Shown: positions 45,811 through 49,284 of the stretch, piece by piece | How positions within the stretch are numbered: position 1 is the first letter of the stretch | Layout: every line of letters begins with the position of its first letter | From: Candidatus Parcubacteria bacterium | GTDB lineage: Bacteria > Patescibacteriota > Minisyncoccia > Phycocordibacterales > UBA2100 | Direction of reading: 5' to 3' | DNA: 49,284 nucleotides | NCBI GenBank assembly: GCA_003599295.1 | Contig: QZJK01000013.1 | Coordinates: forward strand, 1 to 49,284 | The notes under the pieces: generated by a model | The model's database searches: none | Seen by the model: the letters and a program-made list of their open reading frames with translations, nothing else | Told to the model about the DNA's origin: nothing | Made by a program: the position numbers and the translations under genes

Positions 45811-48800
45811 TTACTTTCGATATTCAGCCCACGCTTTCGCGTTAAGCCCGTTCCCTTTGCTTTCAGTCTCGGCAAGCGCGGCGATGAATCCTTCCGCAAG
45901 CTGGCGGTTAGTGATAAGAGGGATGTTCATATCAACGGCCTTCCGGCGAATAATGAATCCATCGGTCGATTCGCCGACGAACGCGCGAGTGGGGATGTTG
46001 ATGATGAGATCCAGAGTGCCATTTTCCAAGAGTTCCGAGACGTTCGGCGATTGCCCGGAACTTATTTTGAATACTTTTTCGCAAGGAATGTCGTTAAGGG
46101 TTAGAAAATCCGCGGTGTGCTCGGTCGCATAGAGTTTGAATCTCATCCCAGAAAGCATCCGAAGTGAGGGCAAGAGCTTCTGCTTGTTCTCCTCTTGCCC
46201 GAGCGAGACGAGCACATTCTTTTTCGGGAGGCGGAAGCCGGAAGCGAGCATCGATTTGAGAAGCGCTTCCGCGTAGGTATCGCCGAAGCACGCAACCTCT
46301 CCCGTCGATGCCATTTCAACGCGGCTTCTCGGGTCGGCGCCCTTGATGCGGCTGAATGAGAATTGCGGCGATTTGACCGCAACGTAGTCCAGTTCGAGCG
46401 TCCGGTACTGCCCTTCGATATTTTCGCCAAGCATCGCGCGGACGGCCAGTTCCGCAAAATTGTAGCCGGTCACTTTGGAGACGAACGGGAACGAGCGGCT
46501 CGCGCGGACGTTGAGTTCAATGACCTGTATGCGGTTCTCTTTCGCGATGAATTGGATATTGAACGGGCCGGTAATTTTCAATTCTTTAAGAATAGCCCTC
46601 GTCATATCCTTGGCGCCTTTGATGGTTTCTATATAGGTGCGCTGCGGGGGAAGCACGACCGTCGCATCGCCCGAGTGCGTCCCCGCGTTCTCGACGTGCT
46701 CGGTGATGGCATACACCACGAGTTTTCCTTTCTGCGCGACGCCGTCAATTTCTATCTCGCGCGCGTTCTCGATGAATTTAGAGATGACGACAGGATGGTC
46801 AGGAGAGACGTCAGCGGCGCGTTTCAAGAATTTGAGAAGCGATTCTTTATCCGCGGCGACTTTCATCGCCGCGCCGGAGAGGACGTATGAAGGACGCACA
46901 AGCACCGGGTAGCCGATCTTGCCCGCGGCAAGCGCCGCTTCCTCATGCGTACCCACTTCGGTCCATGACGGTTGGTCTATGTGAAGGCGATCGAGGAGAG
47001 CGGAGAAAGCATGACGATTTTCGGCGCTGTCGATGTTCTCGGGAGACGTGCCCAATATTTTGACCTTGTTCTTGTAAAGGGAAAGTGCGAGGTTGTTCGG
47101 CACCTGACCTCCCATTGAAACGACGACACCGCTAGGTTGTTCGAATTCGACGATATCCAATACACGCTCCAAGCTTAGTTCATCGAAGTAGAGTCGGTCC
47201 GACATGTCGTAGTCGGTTGAGACAGTCTCCGGATTCGAATTTATCATGATGGTCCGATAGCCTTTCCCCGAAAGCGTCTTGAGAGCCTGCACACACGACC
47301 AATCGAATTCAACGGACGAACCAATCGCGTATGGGCCGCTCCCTAAGACCGCGGCGGATTTTTTGGATTTCTTCACGTCGTGCTCGCTCCCGTGATAGGT
47401 GAGATAAAGGTAATTCGTCGCGGTAGGGAATTCACCGCCCAGCGTGTCTATCTGCTTTATGACCGGAAGGACTTTTAATTTCTTGCGGAGCGTGCGTATC
47501 TTCGCCTCAGTCGTCTTTCTAAGGGTCGCGAGCTGGCGGTCGGAAAATCCGGCACGTTTCGCTTCGCGCATCAACTCGACGTTCAGCTGACGCCCTCGAA
47601 GGCGTTTTTCGAGCAGAACGATATTCTGCATTTTATCCAAAAACCAGCGGTCTATGTTCGAGGCCTTCGCTATTTTTTCCGGCGAGACACCGTCCTCTAT
47701 CGCATTCGCTATCGCGAAAATGCGGCGCGTCGTCGGTTCACGTATTTCGTCCATGTAATTCGGGACATGCAAGTTCCCGTTCCTCTGTGCAACGAAGCCG
47801 TCGGCTCCGATTGCGAGCATGCGGAGCGCTTTTTGAAGCACTTCCTCGAAGGAGCGTCCGATAGCCATGACCTCGCCGACGCTTTTCATCTCCGTTCCTA
47901 TTCTGAATTGCGCGTTCTCGAACTTGTTAATGTCCCAGCGGGGCATTTTGAGGACGAGGTAGTCGAGCGCAGGTTCGAAGCAGGCGGTTGTCGTTTGTGT
48001 GACGGAGTTCTTAAGCTCCGGAAGCGTGTAGCCGAGCGCCAGTTTCGCGGCGACGAAGGCGAGCGGGTAGCCGGTCGCTTTCGAAGCCAGCGCCGACGAG
48101 CGTGAAAGGCGAGCATTCACCTCGATGACGCGATAGTCGCCCGTTTTGGGATTGAGCGCGTACTGAATATTGCACTCGCCGACGACGCGCAGGTGACGGA
48201 TGGTTCTTATCGCTATCTCACGCAGACGATGGTATTCCTCGTTCGTGAGTGTCTGCGACGGTGCGACGACGATTGATTCTCCCGTGTGTATGCCCATGGG
48301 GTCGATGTTCTCCATGTTGCAAACGGTGATACAGTTGTCCGCTCTATCACGCACGACTTCGTACTCAACTTCTTTCCATCCCGCGAGATACTCTTCGATA
48401 AGGACCTGCGGAACGGAACGGAACACCTCGGACAGTTTTTGCGAGAGTTCGTTCGCGTCTCTGACGACACCGGAACCTTCGCCGCCGAGCGCAAAACCGG
48501 CGCGCACCATGACAGGGTAGCCGATCGTATCTGCAGCCTTCAACGCGTCATTCACGTTTCGCGCGGCCTTGCTTCGCGCCGTTTGCACATCAATCTCGTT
48601 CAATCGTTTTATGAACAATTCACGGTCTTCGGTGTCGCGAATGGTCGAGACCGGCGTTCCCAAGACGCGCACTTTGTATTTTTTCAGGATGCCGCTTTTT
48701 TCGAGTGCGAGCCCGAGATTCAAGGCAGTTTGTCCGCCGAAGGAAAGTAAAATCGCATCCGGCTGCTCTTTCTTGATGACTTTCGCCGCGAATTCTTCGG

Positions 48801-48999
48801 TGAGGGGAAGGAAGTACACGGAGTCGGCAAGCCCCTTGTCAGTTTGTACTGTGGCGATGTTCGGATTCATGAGAATGACCGACACACCTTCCTCCTTGAG
48901 CGCTTTGATCGCCTGCGAACCGGAGTAATCGAATTCCCCCGCTTGGCCGATGCGGAGGCCTCCAGAACCAAGTAGAAGTACTTTCTTGGGCCTCGTCAT
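45811..48999 (-). CDS. carB: Carbamoyl phosphate synthase large subunit
   Basis: 1062 aa, duplicated ATP-grasp halves, C-terminal MGS domain. Confidence 0.98.
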   Translation of the reverse strand: MTRPKKVLLLGSGGLRIGQAGEFDYSGSQAIKALKEEGVSVILMNPNIATVQTDKGLADSVYFLPLTEEFAAKVIKKEQPDAILLSFGGQTALNLGLALEKSGILKKYKVRVLGTPVSTIRDTEDRELFIKRLNEIDVQTARSKAARNVNDALKAADTIGYPVMVRAGFALGGEGSGVVRDANELSQKLSEVFRSVPQVLIEEYLAGWKEVEYEVVRDRADNCITVCNMENIDPMGIHTGESIVVAPSQTLTNEEYHRLREIAIRTIRHLRVVGECNIQYALNPKTGDYRVIEVNARLSRSSALASKATGYPLAFVAAKLALGYTLPELKNSVTQTTTACFEPALDYLVLKMPRWDINKFENAQFRIGTEMKSVGEVMAIGRSFEEVLQKALRMLAIGADGFVAQRNGNLHVPNYMDEIREPTTRRIFAIANAIEDGVSPEKIAKASNIDRWFLDKMQNIVLLEKRLRGRQLNVELMREAKRAGFSDRQLATLRKTTEAKIRTLRKKLKVLPVIKQIDTLGGEFPTATNYLYLTYHGSEHDVKKSKKSAAVLGSGPYAIGSSVEFDWSCVQALKTLSGKGYRTIMINSNPETVSTDYDMSDRLYFDELSLERVLDIVEFEQPSGVVVSMGGQVPNNLALSLYKNKVKILGTSPENIDSAENRHAFSALLDRLHIDQPSWTEVGTHEEAALAAGKIGYPVLVRPSYVLSGAAMKVAADKESLLKFLKRAADVSPDHPVVISKFIENAREIEIDGVAQKGKLVVYAITEHVENAGTHSGDATVVLPPQRTYIETIKGAKDMTRAILKELKITGPFNIQFIAKENRIQVIELNVRASRSFPFVSKVTGYNFAELAVRAMLGENIEGQYRTLELDYVAVKSPQFSFSRIKGADPRSRVEMASTGEVACFGDTYAEALLKSMLASGFRLPKKNVLVSLGQEENKQKLLPSLRMLSGMRFKLYATEHTADFLTLNDIPCEKVFKISSGQSPNVSELLENGTLDLIINIPTRAFVGESTDGFIIRRKAVDMNIPLITNRQLAEGFIAALAETESKGNGLNAKAWAEYRK

Positions 49000-49284
49000 A
49001 TGCGTTTTTTCACGAGGTTGAGGAAATCATCGAAAATCCAAGCGGTGTCCGTCGGGCCGGGTGCCGCTTCGGGATGGAATTGCACTGAGCGAAAAGGTTT
49101 TGTCTTATGCCGAAGCCCCTCGTTCGAGCCGTCGTTCGCGTTTGTGAACCATTCCTCCCAGCCGTGGGGAAGAGTTTTTGCATCAACGGCGTAGCCGTGA
49201 TTTTGCGACGTGATGTAGCACCGCTTCGTGCCGGACTCGAGACAGGGCTGATTCTGCGAACGGTGCCCGTATTTCAGCTTGTAG
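48996..49284 (-). CDS. carA: Carbamoyl phosphate synthase small subunit, C-terminal part (truncated by window)
   Basis: [34 protein letters not shown]...[33 protein letters not shown] overlap with carB. Confidence 0.95.
   Translation of the reverse strand, partial: YKLKYGHRSQNQPCLESGTKRCYITSQNHGYAVDAKTLPHGWEEWFTNANDGSNEGLRHKTKPFRSVQFHPEAAPGPTDTAWIFDDFLNLVKKRI

Overview
The window is a dense, mostly housekeeping chromosomal segment. Gene content (a 1740-aa surface-type protein, very short intergenic gaps) and promoter style suggest a CPR/Patescibacteria (Parcubacteria-like) genome using the standard code; the lineage is an inference. I recognise genes for chaperones (groES/groEL), secG, lemA-htpX, a DEAD-box helicase, a CDF transporter, mgtE, pyrimidine enzymes (pyrF, pyrE, carB, partial carA), a stand-alone AICAR transformylase domain (purH-like), trxB, ftsZ, ftsA, ybeY, rpsU, hisS-like, lepB, pth, rpsA, lysS, msrA, tyrS, uvrB, murB and uvrA, plus one tRNA-Ser(GGA). 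No CRISPR array, integrase or transposase was seen. The most notable signals are: (1) a 1740-aa protein combining two N-terminal MerR/excisionase-like HTH repeats, one TM segment, ten GxVGIGTxxP repeats, a phage-tail-like Gly-rich block and a Pro/Glu tail, with a near-perfect dyad just upstream of its start; (2) heptanucleotide (7-bp period) tandem repeats with differing consensus at five gene junctions; (3) -10-like hexamers 6-9 nt upstream of many ATGs, suggesting widespread leaderless transcription, in contrast to a few small ORFs with strong Shine-Dalgarno sequences; (4) long foldback elements directly after stop codons, two of which share a core motif; (5) a methyltransferase gene interrupted by an in-frame TGA; (6) a leaderless uORF overlapping the start of an MBL-fold gene. 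All calls come from reading sequence and supplied translations; no searches were run.
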